Below, piece by piece: positions 25,801 to 40,403 of a DNA stretch of 64,000 nucleotides. A model generated the notes under the pieces. It was not told the origin of the DNA and made no database searches. It saw nothing but the letters and a program-made list of their open reading frames with translations. Source of the DNA: Liolophura sinensis (taxonomy: Eukaryota > Mollusca > Polyplacophora > Chitonida > Chitonidae); assembly GCF_032854445.1 (NCBI RefSeq), contig NC_088296.1, positions 7,416,966-7,480,965 of the forward strand. The letters run 5' to 3'. Positions within the stretch are counted from its first letter, which is position 1, and each line of letters starts with the position of its first letter. Made by a program: the position numbers and the translations under genes.

Positions 25801-28800
25801 GTACACTCACATGTACTGGATGATAAGTCATCGCTTGATATACCTGGCTGAGTTTGTAGTGAAATTAGAAAGGGAATCAGTTATCACTGACGTTATGTTT
25901 TTATACTTGTATGTTTACAGCAGAATTTTTTTTATCGCCAATGCGTAGAAACTAAAACATGTGCACTTCCACAAAAATAAGTCACCTCCAGCTATAAACT
26001 TCATGACATGTATATGTATATGTAAGTACCATATTCATACAGTATTGGCAATGCACATGTAGTTTGTATAGTAGATCTACATATATGTGTAGTACAGCAT
26101 GTACTGTGCATGAAAACCCTGTTCCCCATGGATTAAAACAGATTATTAAATTGAATTAAAATGTATTACAAATACCCTTAATGATATAAAACGTTGTTCT
26201 TCATTGTTGCTTGTTTTTCCAGATTCTGAAAGTTCTGTTGATTTTGGATTGGTACTTCCGATTTGGATAGAAATTGTAGGGTGATATCCTACTGGGGATT
26301 TTCAGTTTTGGATAGAAATTACAGGGTGATATCCAACTGGGTATTTTCAGGTTTGGATGAGTGTTATAGGGTGATATCCTACTGGCTATTTTCAGGTTTG
26401 GATAGAAATTACAGGGTGATATCCAACTGGGTATATTCAGGTTTGAATGAATGTTATAGGGCGATATCGTACTGACTATTTTCAGGTTTGGATAGAAATT
26501 ACAGGGTGATATCCAACTGGGTATTTTCAGGTTTGGATAGAAATTACAGGGTGATATCCAACTGGGTATTTTCAGGTTTGGATAGAAATTACAGGGTGAT
26601 ATCCAACTGGGTATTTTCAGGTTTGAATATAAATTATTGGGTGATAACATTTTACCATGTCCAAAATGCACTTTTTGGGTCAAAATTTGGGTACATGCAA
26701 GTAGTGTAGTGTGAAGTGAATCTTGTCTATGTGGTCACAGCAAATGTTCACTGACACCATTCAGATACAAATCTACAGAGAGCACTATTGAATGAATGAA
26801 TGATTGATTGATTGATTGATTATGGCTTAACGCCACATTGACAGTACTTCAGCCATATGGTATATTTCCTGACCTATATCAGCACTTACATGTGTCATGT
26901 TAGTCCTGTGTAAGTACATATGAACTTGTGTGTATGGTGAAGTGGAACAAGACGCTGATGTACGGGTACAGTGTACATGTGTGTCTGTGTATAGGTTACA
27001 TGTTCACGTACATCTTCCTATGTGCAGCTCAGAAGTGTGTCCTTGTGTAATATGGGGTAGTGTACAGCTCTACCTCTACTTGTAAGTCTTGTATTCATCA
27101 TTTGACATTGACATTTTAGATTCACACCCCCGCACCAATAACATGGGCCAGTCCACACTGAACAACATGGCTGTACAAGTAGTTTACAAGCCCTGATAGA
27201 CTTGTTTATTCACTTATCAGGGGGTTGGGAGGGTTTAATTGCAGCTTGTATCTTGTTGAGGAACTTGATACACATGACCTATATCATCACTTACATGTGG
27301 CAAAGGCTTGATTCATGGGAATTAAAATATGGTTTTTTTTACTGCTGATACAGTATGCATGGACACCTAATATAAATTGTGAAAAGTTAACACTTCATTT
27401 ATCCCTGGGTTCTGCCTGGTTTCCTCCCACCATAATGCTGGATGCTGTCCTATAAGTGAAATATTCTTGAGTGCGGTGTAAAACACCAACCAAATACATA
27501 AATAAGCCATAAGTATTCATTTTAAACAGGATGCGTACAAGTGCATATTGGATTGTAGCTTGTATTACGCCCAAAATTAAGCATACAAATTGACTGGCAG
27601 ACACTCTTTGCTGGAGACAGTATACACATAATGGTGGTGTTACAATGTCCTCCCTAATTCCTCAACCTTTCTGGTGACAAAATTGCAATAATCGATTTGA
27701 TTGGCCAGTTTCAGGGCTTCACAAATAGTATAATTTTATCAGTCAACACAGACTAATGCTTTCAGAATATGTTTGAATAAACACTTTGCAAACATGCGAA
27801 AATTTTGAAGAATTACAGTATCCACAAATTTGATCAGATGACATACAGTAATCATATTCGTGTCCTGTTATTGACATTTTAAAATTCTGCTTTGGATATA
27901 TATATATATATATATATATATACATGGATCCTAATTCCTCTACATTTTTGCATATGAAAGAGAAACAACATTGATTGGATTGGCCAATATCAGGGGTTCA
28001 AAAAAAAAAGTATTATTTTATCAGTCAGCACAGAGAATTGCCTTCATAATGTGTTTAAATAAACACTCTGCAAACATGCGAAAAGGTTGAAGAATTACGG
28101 TTAACGTGTGTGTACTGTGATTGGACCTAAAATTGCTTTACCCACATATTTGATCACATGACACTACATTGTTTGCCAGCAACTTGCGGATGGTCGTGGG
28201 TTTGCGCAGGGCTCTGCCTGGTTTTCTCCCACCATAATGCTGGCCACTGTCGTATAGGTGAAATGTTCTTAAGTACAGCGTAAGACACCAATGTAATAAA
28301 TAAATAAATTGCATATATCTTGTTGTTAACATTTTAAAATTATTTTCAAGTTATTTATGTATATGTACATGTAGCTATGTGTACATGCATATAGATGTAA
28401 TTTGTTGTTTTTTGGCGAGGTAGATAAACATATGCCATCATACATGAACAAGTGGACACATGTACGTAGACCCAACCAGTAATGAGTTAAAAGCATGTAC
28501 ACATATGTAAACCCAACCAGTAATGAGTTAAAAGCATGTACATGTATGTAGACCCAACCAGTAATGAGTTAAAAGCATGTACACATATGTAAACCCAACC
28601 AGTAATGAGTTAAAAGCATGTACATGTATGTAGACCAAACCAGTAATGAGTTGAAAGCATGTACATGTATGTAGACCCAACCAGTAATGAGTTAAAAGCA
28701 TGTACATGTATGTAAACCCAACCAGTAATGGGTTAAAATTATGTACACATGTGTAAACCCAACCAGTAATGAGTTAAAAGCATGTACAGGTATGTAAACC

Positions 28801-31800
28801 CAACCAGTAATGAGTTAAAAGCATGTACATGCATGTAGACCTAACCAGTAATGAGTTAAAAGCATACTAATTTAAGTCCCAGTGAAAAGAATTGTGATGT
28901 GTTTTAGTACATGTACTTTTGATTGGTATTGAAATTCCAGATTGTATCATAAATCAGTAACCAGGGATGACATGTTGCCACAGAGATTTAGATTCAGTGT
29001 AGGGCATGCATTCCACACACACACAGATACAATGTTAAGTTTAAGGCATGCATAGAGGGTGCCTTGTTCTGGCCCTACATAGCCAGTCCTGTGTGAGGGG
29101 GTAGGGGGTGGAGGCAGCTATAGCCCTGAGCCACATGTAGTAGAAGGGAGTAACATGGAGAGAGATTACATGTCAGTGCTGCAACCTGCAGTACCCTGCC
29201 GTAGATTGTCTAATTATCACAGCTCTACAAGCATGTACACTGCATACAGTGTACACAGTTTTACACCGTACTCAAGAATATTTCACTTCTACAACAGCGG
29301 CTAGCATTATGGTGTGACGAAAGCAGACAGAGTCCAGGGGAATCCCAGGGCCATCCAGCCCCAGGTTGCTGGCAGACCTTCCCATGTATGGCCCACTGCA
29401 TACAGTAAAGATTCTTGTACAAGCACATACACAGGCACATTTATACATGAAGGTATCAAGTTGTACCTTGAGCATGTTAAGCTCTACACAGTTACATGGC
29501 CTTATAAATATAGCTGTGCTAGTGCAGCTCATCCTGGTTTCCACTCAGGCTGTACATGGAAAAATCTGCCAGCAACCTGCAGATGGTCGTGGGTTTCGTC
29601 TGGGCTCTGCCAGATTTTCTCCCTCCATAATGCTGGCCGACAGATAGTAGTACAAATGAAATGTTCTTGAGCACCGCGTTAAACACCACTCAAGAAAATA
29701 TAAATATAGACTGGATCCATTTGTGATGATATATACATGTATATTCATTCTGAGTGGTACATATAGTTTTAACCGTCTACATGTTAAGTTAGGTGTACTT
29801 ATGTGCAAATATTGTAAATTAAGCAACATAAATATGTTCAAATGACCCACTTCTAGAGTACATGTACATACTTTTGATGCATTAAACAAAATTTAAGTTA
29901 GTGTGTACTCTTTAATTTTGCTTTGAAGTGTCAGCTGCTGATGTTGAAGTTGAACATGATGCATACATGTATTGCATTCAGATAATGCATATTGCATTCA
30001 GATGATGCATATTGCATTCAGATAATGCATATTGCATTCAGATAATGATGATAGTGTGCTTGTACATGCACATTTTGTGTATTCACAAGTCACATGCGTG
30101 CACATGATTTATTCTGAAGTCATGAGCTTGCACATGATTTATTCTGAAGTCACATGCGTGCACATGATTTATTCTGAAGTCAAATGCGTGCACATGATTT
30201 ATTCTGAAGTCACATGCATGCACATGATTTAGGCTTACAAAAGAGGCTACAGACAAGATGTTCTTCATGTAGCATACTAGATGTAGCCTAACTGTTGAGC
30301 ACTTCTTTAATTGTACAATCTGTACACCTGTCACACTCACAAAACAACATTTATTGTTATATTGTGCAATAAGTTGTTCTATCCTGTGATAATTTGTTGT
30401 ATTATGCAGCAAGATTGTATATCACATAATAAGTTGTATCATGTGCTAAGTTGGTATGTCATGTAATAAACTGTTACATCATGTAATAAGTTGTCATATC
30501 TTGTAATAATCTGTTGTGTCGTGTAATAAGTTGTCACATGTAATAAGTTGTTACAGTATATAGAATAATAACGTTATATCATGTAATACGTTGTCATATC
30601 ATGTAGTAAGTTGTTTTATCATGTAATAATTATGTGATATCATGTAATAATTATGTGATATCAGGTAATAAGTTGTCATATCATGTAAGTTGTTTTATCA
30701 TATAATAATTATGTGATATCAGGTGATAACTTGTTATATCATGTAGTAAGTTGTTTTATCATCTAATGATCATGTGGTGTCAGGTAATAAGCTGTTATGT
30801 CATGTAATAAGTTGTTATATCACATATAAATGTGAAATAGAAAATATTTCATATCAGGAATTATTCATTATTCACATTAATATAGTCTTTAGAGCAACAT
30901 TACATGTAAGCCACATTTAATTTTGGAAATTGATTGGTATTTCTAGTGTCCATCACATGTATTTTATTAGAAGATTTACTGTCAATAGCTGGTCACATAC
31001 CTATGACCTGTAAATATAGACCAGCACTGATAAAACTGACCTCCATTACATGCAGCTTACATGACTGCCCATCACCCCCCTTTTCAAATTGAGGTGAATT
31101 GATCTGTCCAAGACTGGGCTACTCCTCAGGAACAGTTGCCATGGGTGATAGGGTCAGACTCATTACACATGACATGAGTGATAGGGTTGAAGGTCAGTTT
31201 AAATGACCACACATTTCAAGTGAAGCATGGTAGTCATTAGTAGCATATTTTTAGAGCAAGCACATGTACAATGTACACACCTAAATTTGTGTATGGAGAG
31301 AAGGGTTATTGACAGCATGAAAACATCAGCAGCTTCTGACATTGTTGAAGCTTGCAGTCATTCTCTGTAGACTGGTACATTTCTCAGGAAATCTCCAGAT
31401 AATGTGTGATGTACCATTGACTACATGTGTATAGTGTACCTGGTGAATTTATGAGTGGTGGCACCTGTCCATATAACTACGCTGCTGTTTGTTCTGTACA
31501 GCACTGCATCAGTGATACTGAATGTAGACCTACATGTTTGCCTCAATGGGTATTAAGTAGACACTCCCAGCGGCTGTTCCATCAACCACACATTCACATT
31601 CCTTCAGAAAATGGGCAAGAATCAACATGGGTTATAGGAAGAATTTTTTTTTTTTTTGAACAGAAAGGATGTATTTCTTAAGCTAGATAGTAGAATGCAA
31701 GTACATGTACCTGTAAATGACACATTCTTTTAGGGATATACATCTGCTAGAATGACCAGGTTATAAGACAGACTAGCCACCCACACTTAGACGCACCGTG

Positions 31801-34800
31801 ACAACAACATCTCCCACAGCTATCAGTTGTCAGGGCGTTTGCTTCGGGAGTGGTAGATCCAGGATCAATCCTGGGTTGAGTCGCACCTAAGACTTTAAAA
31901 GAGGAAGTTGTAACTTCCTCGCTTGGTGTTCAGCATGGAGGGGATAGTGCAACGACAGGTTGATCCATATCAATATAATGGTTGGGGCGGCTTACTTTCC
32001 TTCATTAAGTCGTCTCAGTGAAGCAGCACTAGATAAAAGAGCAGTGGAAATCCGTCCTGCAACAAGGAGGTACATTACTTACACCATAAGGATTCTTCAT
32101 CGTCATATGACTGAAAAATTGTTGAGCACGACGTTAAACCCCAAGCACTCACTCACTGACTCCTACAGCTATAGCTTCTGTTCGTCTGTGGTCATCACCA
32201 GGTTGTCATTTGACCCTCAAACATTAGAGACATCTGGGACATCGCTCCATTTTAAAAAGTATACACTAATTGTAACAGGTTTTCCTGTTTTGTCTCTTAG
32301 TCTGTAATGAACAACATATCCGTATCTTTACTTTTCCTCTAAAAAACTGAGTGAAATGTTATTTTTCTTTTTTTTTCTTTTTTTCAACACTGTGAATATC
32401 TGTCCTAAAAATTAGAACAAATTTATAACCTGTGAGTTTAATTTTCAATTAAAAGTTGTATAAAAACAACTGCAGTAAGTCTAGAGTGATAGTGGCATTA
32501 CTTATGGATAACAACTCCTGGATTTATTGTGTTGGTGACATGTAAGAACCCACATCAAAACGTCACCAACACAATAAATCCAGGAGTTGTTATCCATAAG
32601 TAATGCCTCTGTCACTCTATACCATCCCAATTCCTAAATGCCGAAGAAAACTGCAGTAAGTCATCTGTAATAAATGAGGAGTTTTTCACCAGCTAATTTC
32701 ATTTGCTTTGATAAAGCCATCCACTTGTAGGCCCTATGCATGATGGTATTCAGACCCTTCAAAACAAACAAAGTATTCGAGATATATTCAATGTGTATGG
32801 ACCAGTAGATACACAATTCACAGATGCACCAGTAGATATACACATCGCAGATGGACCAGTAGATATACACATCGCAGATGGACCAGTAGATATACACGTC
32901 ATAGATGGACCAGTAGATACACGTCACAGATGGACCAGTAGATACACGTCACAGATGGACCAGTAGATACACGTCACAGATAGACCAGTAGATATACATG
33001 TCACAGATGGACCAGTAGATATATGTCGCACATGGACCAGTAGATACACGTCACAGATGGGCCAGTAGATATACACGTCACAGATGGGCAAGTAGATATA
33101 CACGTCATAGATGGACCAGTAGATACACGTCACAGATGGTACAGTAGATACACATCACAGATGGACCAGTAGATACACGTTGCAGATAGACCAGTAGATA
33201 TACACGTCACAGATGGACCAGTATATATATGTCGCACATGGACCAGTAGATACACGTCACAGATGGGCCAGTAGATATACACGTCACAGATGGGCCAGTA
33301 GATATACACGTCATAGATGGACCAGTAGATACACGTCACAGATGGACCAGTAGATATACACGTCGCAGATGGACCACTAGATACACGTCGCAGATGAACC
33401 AGTAGATAGACGTGTCACAGATGGTACAGTAGATACACATCACAGATGGACCAGTAGATACACATCACATGTTGTACAATTACTTTATACCAGAAGCTTG
33501 GAGGCTAACAGGCATTATACATGTACATACTACTTGTGACAGTTAAGCCATGTTTGCATGTATTGCACTGGGTGTGGCTGCAGGCTATAGTGTGTGTAAA
33601 CATACTACATTACAAGGGTGTGTCCAGCACACATGGCAAAGCTGATCATTATTAACCCGCTTATGTATGAAGTCACCACCAGTTTGCCAGGTAAAAGTGA
33701 TTGTGTGGAACCTGTCTCCTTAAGGCTAGATAACCAGCATACATGTTTGTACAGATAACTGCAATTTGCAAGGTGTGATCACAGGTGTAAGTGATCGACT
33801 TCCTGAAGTAATACCACTATAGTGCATAGTGCTTGTTAAATGGTAATGCAGGGGAGATAACTCATCATTATAATTATTATTTTGCAAGCTTAGCAGGTTT
33901 ATATTTTTGTCATGCAGCTCCTAGTAATTTGTTGTGTATCTATTTTTCTATGTACATGTATATAAATTCTGTCAAGGTAATGTTTTTGTCAGAGATATTT
34001 ATTCAGATATGTGTGAAAATAATAAAACACAGAGTGCAAGTTTTATTCTCAAATAAATGACATGCACTGTACCTGTAACTTTGCCTGATTTTTCATCATG
34101 CAACTAATATCCATTGTGACTAGAGTTCGTACAGAGGCCCAAATATTTGTTGAAAATCAAAACCTTCAGGAAAATAGGGTGATTAACAGTATTCACTGAT
34201 TCCTATATACAGTGGTTGATAATTACTTGCTGTGCTTAAATGAGTAACAACGCTTTTCGTTCTAACAGTTGTATTATCAGCTGGAACCTGAAATCTCAAC
34301 TAATATCCTGTCGTTGATGTTGCAGCATGCAGTCGGGACATGGACGGAGAGGACTGGCTGCCGGAGCAGCTATTTCAGGGGGTGGGGTTCTTGGTGCTGG
34401 AGGCCAGGACACCCCACGGGGCCACAGCTAAGGGCAGAGTGGAGGGGCCACACTGTCCCTCAGCACAGGCAGAGAGCACTCACAGCTGTTGCCCACTAGT
34501 TAAAGAGGTGAGGGATTGACAGTGCGTGGACAATAATGTGACATACATACAAGGCTATCTTTAAAAAATTCTTTGTTGGGGCCACATTGGAATAAATAGG
34601 GAATGTTGAAGGGGACATTTTTTCTTGTGTGTAATGAAAAAGATAGGGGATTCAAAAGAAATAGCACGAATGAATGAATGATCAATGTGACATAGAAAAA
34701 AGGCAAATTCTTTGGTGGGGCCATATTGGAATAAATAGGGTAGGTCGAAGGAGACATGTTTTTTCTTGTGTGTAATGAAAACTAAAAATAATAATAAACT

Positions 34801-37800
34801 ACATTTATAAAATGAAAACAAACTATTCCATTGCTTTTGGTGCAGTGTCGCAAGGCAAATCTTGTACGCAGACAGATGGAATTACTGTGGAGGAACGGAA
34901 TCCCGATGTGTGTCGAAGTAGCGCTATACCCCAACTGTTCACACGGATGGCTGGAGGCGGAGTCTATACCTGTAGAGGGCGGAGCTTCGGCAATCTCTTC
35001 TGAGGAGAACAGAATCTTGTTGGAGCGATGGAGTATCCATGTGGTGCCAAAAAGGTAGGTAACGAATATCTCCATTAAGGGGATGTCAAAATTTATAAAA
35101 CAAACCACAGAATTAATAAAAGCACTTTTGAGTCTGCTGTTTCTGGTGTTAGACAGGTGCATCGGAAGCAATTTGAAAGTGGTATGGCCATTGGTTGACT
35201 GTCTCAGTACCAAGGGCTAGGGTCCAGGATCTGCACAGGCCCTGGAAACAGTGTAGTTTTATGTGCTTAAGATTCCGCAGTGCACGTGTGTGTATCGGCC
35301 TTCATTTATTGGTCACCATCAAATTGGTTCAATTTAACATTCGATTTATTTTATTATTGTTTTTATTTTATACTGTTTTTTGGGTTGGAGGGGAGGGTGG
35401 AGGCTGGGGGAGAATGACGTACTATTTCCAACGCCGTTATATCAATTATGGTGGAAAGGGATGTGCATGCATGTAAAGCTGGTGGCTATCATGATATGAT
35501 CGTATAAGTGAAAAGACTGCTTTGATGGCCTAATGGTTAGAACGGCCGTCACAAAGTCAGGGGACGCGGTATCAAACCCGGGTCACGTCATACCAAAGAT
35601 TTTGAAAAAAGTACTTACTGCTGCCTCGCTGTGCACCTAGCACAGAGAGATGAGAGCAGTGAAACAGCACTGGTTGGCCCGGTGTCGGTGTCATATGGCT
35701 GGGTGGGGTGTTATGTCTGGTGTCTTCTGCATGATACTTCAGTGGCAGCTGCATGGACTCGCCCTGAGACAAGAAGACACAGAATATGTACACACACCTA
35801 ATGACCTCACGTCGTCATATGATTGAAAAATCGTTAAGTGTGACGTAAAACAGCCAGTATACATACATATTTATATATATATATATATATATAAATGAAA
35901 CATTCTCAAGTGTGGAGATAAATAAAAGTCAAAGTGCCAAACTTGAACACAGAACAGTAAGCTTATGTGCTACAAATTGGCACTGAAGAACATTTGCATG
36001 AACAAGAGATTGTACTAGATTAATACATGTCCGATAAAAGTTACCTTTATTTTATGTTTACTAAAGCTTTCCATACAAGTACAGCTCAAACAGACAAAAT
36101 TATTTTCTTTCCCATCAATTTATAAAAAAAAACAAAAACATTGCAGATCTGTACTTAGTGTTGTTGTTATTCTTGTTTTTTTTTAGACATGGTGACAAGA
36201 CGGAGCGTTCTGTCACCCCTCAAATCTTACTACAGGCTGTACGCTCATACCTTCACTTCTCTCAGCTCAGTGCCTGGCTTAGTTCCACCAAGGGACAACT
36301 ATCTAATCCTGTCGCCTACAGGTAAATACAAATGGTAGCTGAGCTGTTTTCCAGTTCAGGAGAACAGTAGGCCTACACTCTTCGATCTACATGTAGGGAC
36401 ACATGTACCTGCAAACAGGTCTTCAGCGATTTCAACAGCTTCTGCAGCCAATATTTTGAAACATTCTGAGATAACTACGGGGTGTAGAGAAATAACTTGC
36501 ACAGTTTTATGAAGCTTGTATCTTTTATTTTTAGTCTCGTGTTCATAATAATTGTATGTATTAACTCCATCGGAAAAAGAGCTTTGTTGGTTGAAAAGGT
36601 TGAAGATTTACAGTACTGGTACCTCTGATTTTTGGTAGTGCAGCCACGAAAGTTACAAGATATGATGTTTCTTCATCCCCGAAGAAGGATATTTTTTCGC
36701 GCTATACAGTATCTCCTAATAAGAGCAGCGCCTTTTTCCCTCGTATGTTACTGCTAGCTGTACATTGAGCGAAAATCTTGTGCCCCTGTCTCCTTTGAGG
36801 CAAGGTACAGAATGAAGGCGGAATGAAAAAAAAAAAAAAAAAAAAAAAAAAAGCACTTCTGCAATGGCAGTACCAAAGAGTTCTGAGGGATAAAAAAAAG
36901 AGTGTGTGAATGATAAACAAGAAAATAAGTCAACATCCTAGCATTTAGGTATCATTTTTTTTGATAGCGGTATTAGAAAACTTCTCAAATGTCCGCTCAA
37001 GTCAGATAGACATTTTTGCAACTTCTAGTAAATGTATTTGCAGTAAACCATTGTGCATAACGGATAATTTTTTATGCTGACCTGTAACAGTTATTGACTA
37101 AACCTAGATATTAACACTGTTAACATTTAGACCAGATTAAATCCCCATTCATTGTTTATTTCTATAATTTTGATTAAGAATTTTTTGCTGCTTGATCATT
37201 GACTTAACACAATGAAACAACCTTAACAGATTAAGTTGTAGGCTTGTGTTTATGAAGCAACTGGAGACTCAGGTTTTTGTAAATTCCAAGAGCTTAAAAA
37301 GCCAAACTCAGAATTGGAAAGAAGTCAAATTTTGGTTATAACACCGTGATGCAGTAAAGAATCATTGCACAAATTTTAAACTTCCCAGGGCAAAGCATTT
37401 TAATCCTAGCTGTGTTTGAGTTGTTTTCTTTAAGCCTTAAGACATTTGATAAATTTTGTCCCTGATTTATGTGTTTTTTTTTTCCTCGTTTAACCTCAGA
37501 TTATTTGTGCCCGGAGAGAGTGGTTCAGAAGTTTTTAATCAGTTGAAGACTGATGTTCATAGTTTCCCGCAGGCTGACATTAATCAGGTGACCATCAAAG
37601 TCTCGGTGGAATCACTACCTAGAGTTCCACAAATACCCAACATCCTGTGTCACTATGGCGATTCAGCTCCACCGAAGAGAAAGCCCACAAATGCCAAGCA
37701 AACGTCACAGACGGTGCCAAAGAACAGATCAGACCCCAAGAGTCATCCACAAGATTTAACCAATAACAACAGAAGATGTGACTCGGAGTTACCGTCATTT

Positions 37801-40329
37801 CCAAATGTGACAAGCTCGATTTCTAGACAAGTGGAGTGCCTTCTGGTGTCAGATACAGTCGACAAAGCAGGGTTTGATCCAAATGCTAATGGTGCTACAC
37901 AAGTGCAATCAGCTAAGCCGAAAGTGAAACTGAAACCGCTGGAGTTTGAAGCGCCACCTGTTTCAAAGTACGGAACTAAGGGTCGTAATCCATTGGTTCA
38001 GGCTAAAAGGAAAGATAGTCCAAAAGTGCTCATTACCAGTAGTTCAAGCACTAGGCAGACATTTTATCGAAAACGATACATTGATTTTGACAATCCAGAT
38101 GAAACTGATGCCACAGGGGAACCTAGTGATTGGAACACAGTAAAATTGACAAGCCAGTGTCAGAGATCTTCGTATATGGCCCCGAGAAATGCTGCTGAGG
38201 AACTGGAGGCATATCTAGCCACGATCGCGGAGCGAAATTTGTGGCGGGATGAGCAGATGAAGCACATTCCTGTGACCAAATGCAAATTTTATATTGGGGA
38301 CAAAAATGAAGAGTTTGAAGGTAGCCAGGGGTCAGAGAAATCCCCCAAAGATGATACTTATCCCTCTACAACGCCAAAACTACCCGTTAAAAACGGATTA
38401 CAGGATCAGGACGAACTATGCAAAAATCTTTTTAAGCAGAGCTTTTCAACTTTGCATCCCAAAGAAAAGTGCCATGTTCAGGAGACTAAACCAGAAGATT
38501 GCAGTGATCTAATTACAAAACTTGGCTCGATGGATTTGCAAACGCATCTGTCTCCACCTATTGGACAATCCATGGAGGACATTCATGGGGAGATAACTCC
38601 CAAGGACAAACCTGTTTGTAACTCTCCATCTTTGGGGAATGGCCATAACTGTGATGAACTCTCCGTACAAGGTCAGAATTCTCACTCAGAGAAGCATTTT
38701 GCAAAAATCCAAAGTGCCCCTGCTGGTTTAGGAGATGTTGATTCGGTGTTTGACTTTTGTCAAGAGGACGTTGTGCGGCACATCTCAAATGGTGTGAATT
38801 CCAAATCTGTGATCTCTAACGGTGCCCCAGTCAAACGTCTCCCGAGTCCCTTTGGTGTGCCATGCTCCCACAATGCACCTGGCATTTCCTCCAAGGGGGA
38901 AAGAACTACCTCGCTACAAAAGACAATGTTGAAGAGTCAGTATGAGGTTAGTACTGCGTAGTGATTGTGCATGTATTTGTACATCTGCCTGATGCTTGTG
39001 TATATGATATTTTATATGGTGTATTTCGCCTAAAGTTTGGCATGTAAAAATGTACTTTCTGAAGTATTAAAACGTCTTGAAATGATACTTTTGATGCCAA
39101 CACTTAAGTTTCTCTCACAATTAATTAATCTAACTTCATAAGAAAGAGTTGCTCTTTCAGGTGAATGGATCGATCAGGTTGAAGGAAAATGTGTCAGCTG
39201 AAAAATGCCAAACCTTAGGTGCTTCAGTACTGTAGTACTCACATACATGTACTTCAATTCTTCAAATTTTTTGGACAGACATTAGTAGTGCCGAATTAGA
39301 TTTCACACCGAGTTTTTTTGGCAAAGTTAAGCAAAAGTTCATAGAAGTTGTCTGGACAACCCGATATTTGGTCCGTCGATTGAACAAAAGAAAAAAAAAA
39401 TGAATAACTGGTTACATTTATTCAGTTTGAGGTTGGTTTTTTTTGAAAGAAATATTCAAAATTTTACATGAACCCAATTTGAACATATCCAAAGTTCTGT
39501 AAGGCGACCTATTATCTCCCTTTTTCGGAAATTTTCATGACCCTCTGCGTTGATTAGGTTAAAGAAGGCAGTTTTTGGAAGCTGAGTGGCGTATAGAAAC
39601 AAACATACCTGTAGTAAGCTCCTTTGGCCTCACAAATAATTTGACCTACTTCCAGTTCGGATCGATTCCGTTTTTGACATTGTTGTGCGAGTGACTGCAT
39701 GTGAGCACAGGCAGTCTGACCGGTTTCCTCCCTCTGACGTCAGGTGGCGTTAATATCTTCAGCTCCTGTAAAGGCAAGCATGCAGTGTGCCTCCAGGTTT
39801 CGTTTTCGGGAGTTTGATAAATGGTTTATAGCAGGGAAATTAAGACCTTCTTTCCAGATATGAACATGCATTTAAATATTCCTGCGACAGTTACATGTAT
39901 ATTGGTTAAGAAGAGCAGACCAGGTGTGGTAGGAATTAAAAGAATTAGGCACTGCATGAATGTTCACCTTGTCAGATGTAATGGTACTAATGGAACAATC
40001 AAGTACTGTCATGCTGGCTTCCTCTCCAGCCATGCGTGGGATAGTCCGTCAGCAACTTGCGGATGGTCGTGGGTTTCCCCCGGGGTCTGCCTGGTTTCCA
40101 CCCACCATAATGCTTGCCGCAGTCGTATAAGTGAAATATTCTTGAATACGCCGTAAAACACCAATCAAGTAAAATAAATAAAAAAAATAAATAAACCAAG
40201 TACTGTATGTCACCTAAAGTTAGGAATTTTTCAAGTGACGCATTTGATAGCACTGTGTGTTTTTTGGTGAAATTTGATTTATCCGTGTGGTTCATAAAAA
40301 TGAAGTCTTACAAACTTGCAGTGAATATA

Positions 40330-40403
<74 letters not shown>

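Larger units (their letters stand above)
3336..34325 (+). other. Atossa intron 1, about 31 kb, repeat-filled
   Basis: The intron begins GTAAGTCC and ends TTGATGTTGCAG. No exon-like conserved coding segment was found inside. It holds at least ten unrelated minisatellites and about 15 SINE copies, listed separately. Stretches where I see no feature are 3336-4920, 5613-5974, 7421-10030, 11466-12544, 15056-15423, 16268-16964, 17126-17773, 17851-19364, 22141-22589, 22880-23639, 25481-26254, 26891-27401, 28871-29262, 30831-31814 and 33476-34325. Short poly-A and (TA)n runs are common. Confidence 0.6.

Noticed and set aside
26201-26683. 160-codon minus-strand frame with a 15-residue period, and matching plus-strand frames
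   Set aside because: These are artefacts of the 45-bp array, in intron 1 of another gene, and open on both strands.
29272-29670. Overlapping open frames of 90-118 codons on both strands
   Set aside because: They are made of two oppositely oriented family A SINE fragments; similar peptides appear wherever family A is inserted.
6246-33475. Regular repeats resembling a CRISPR array
   Set aside because: These are tandem repeats without unique spacers, in a eukaryotic intron-rich context, and no cas genes are present.
34269-34499. 76-codon open frame overlapping Atossa exon 2
   Set aside because: It is in a different frame from the one matching ATOSA and crosses the inferred splice acceptor.
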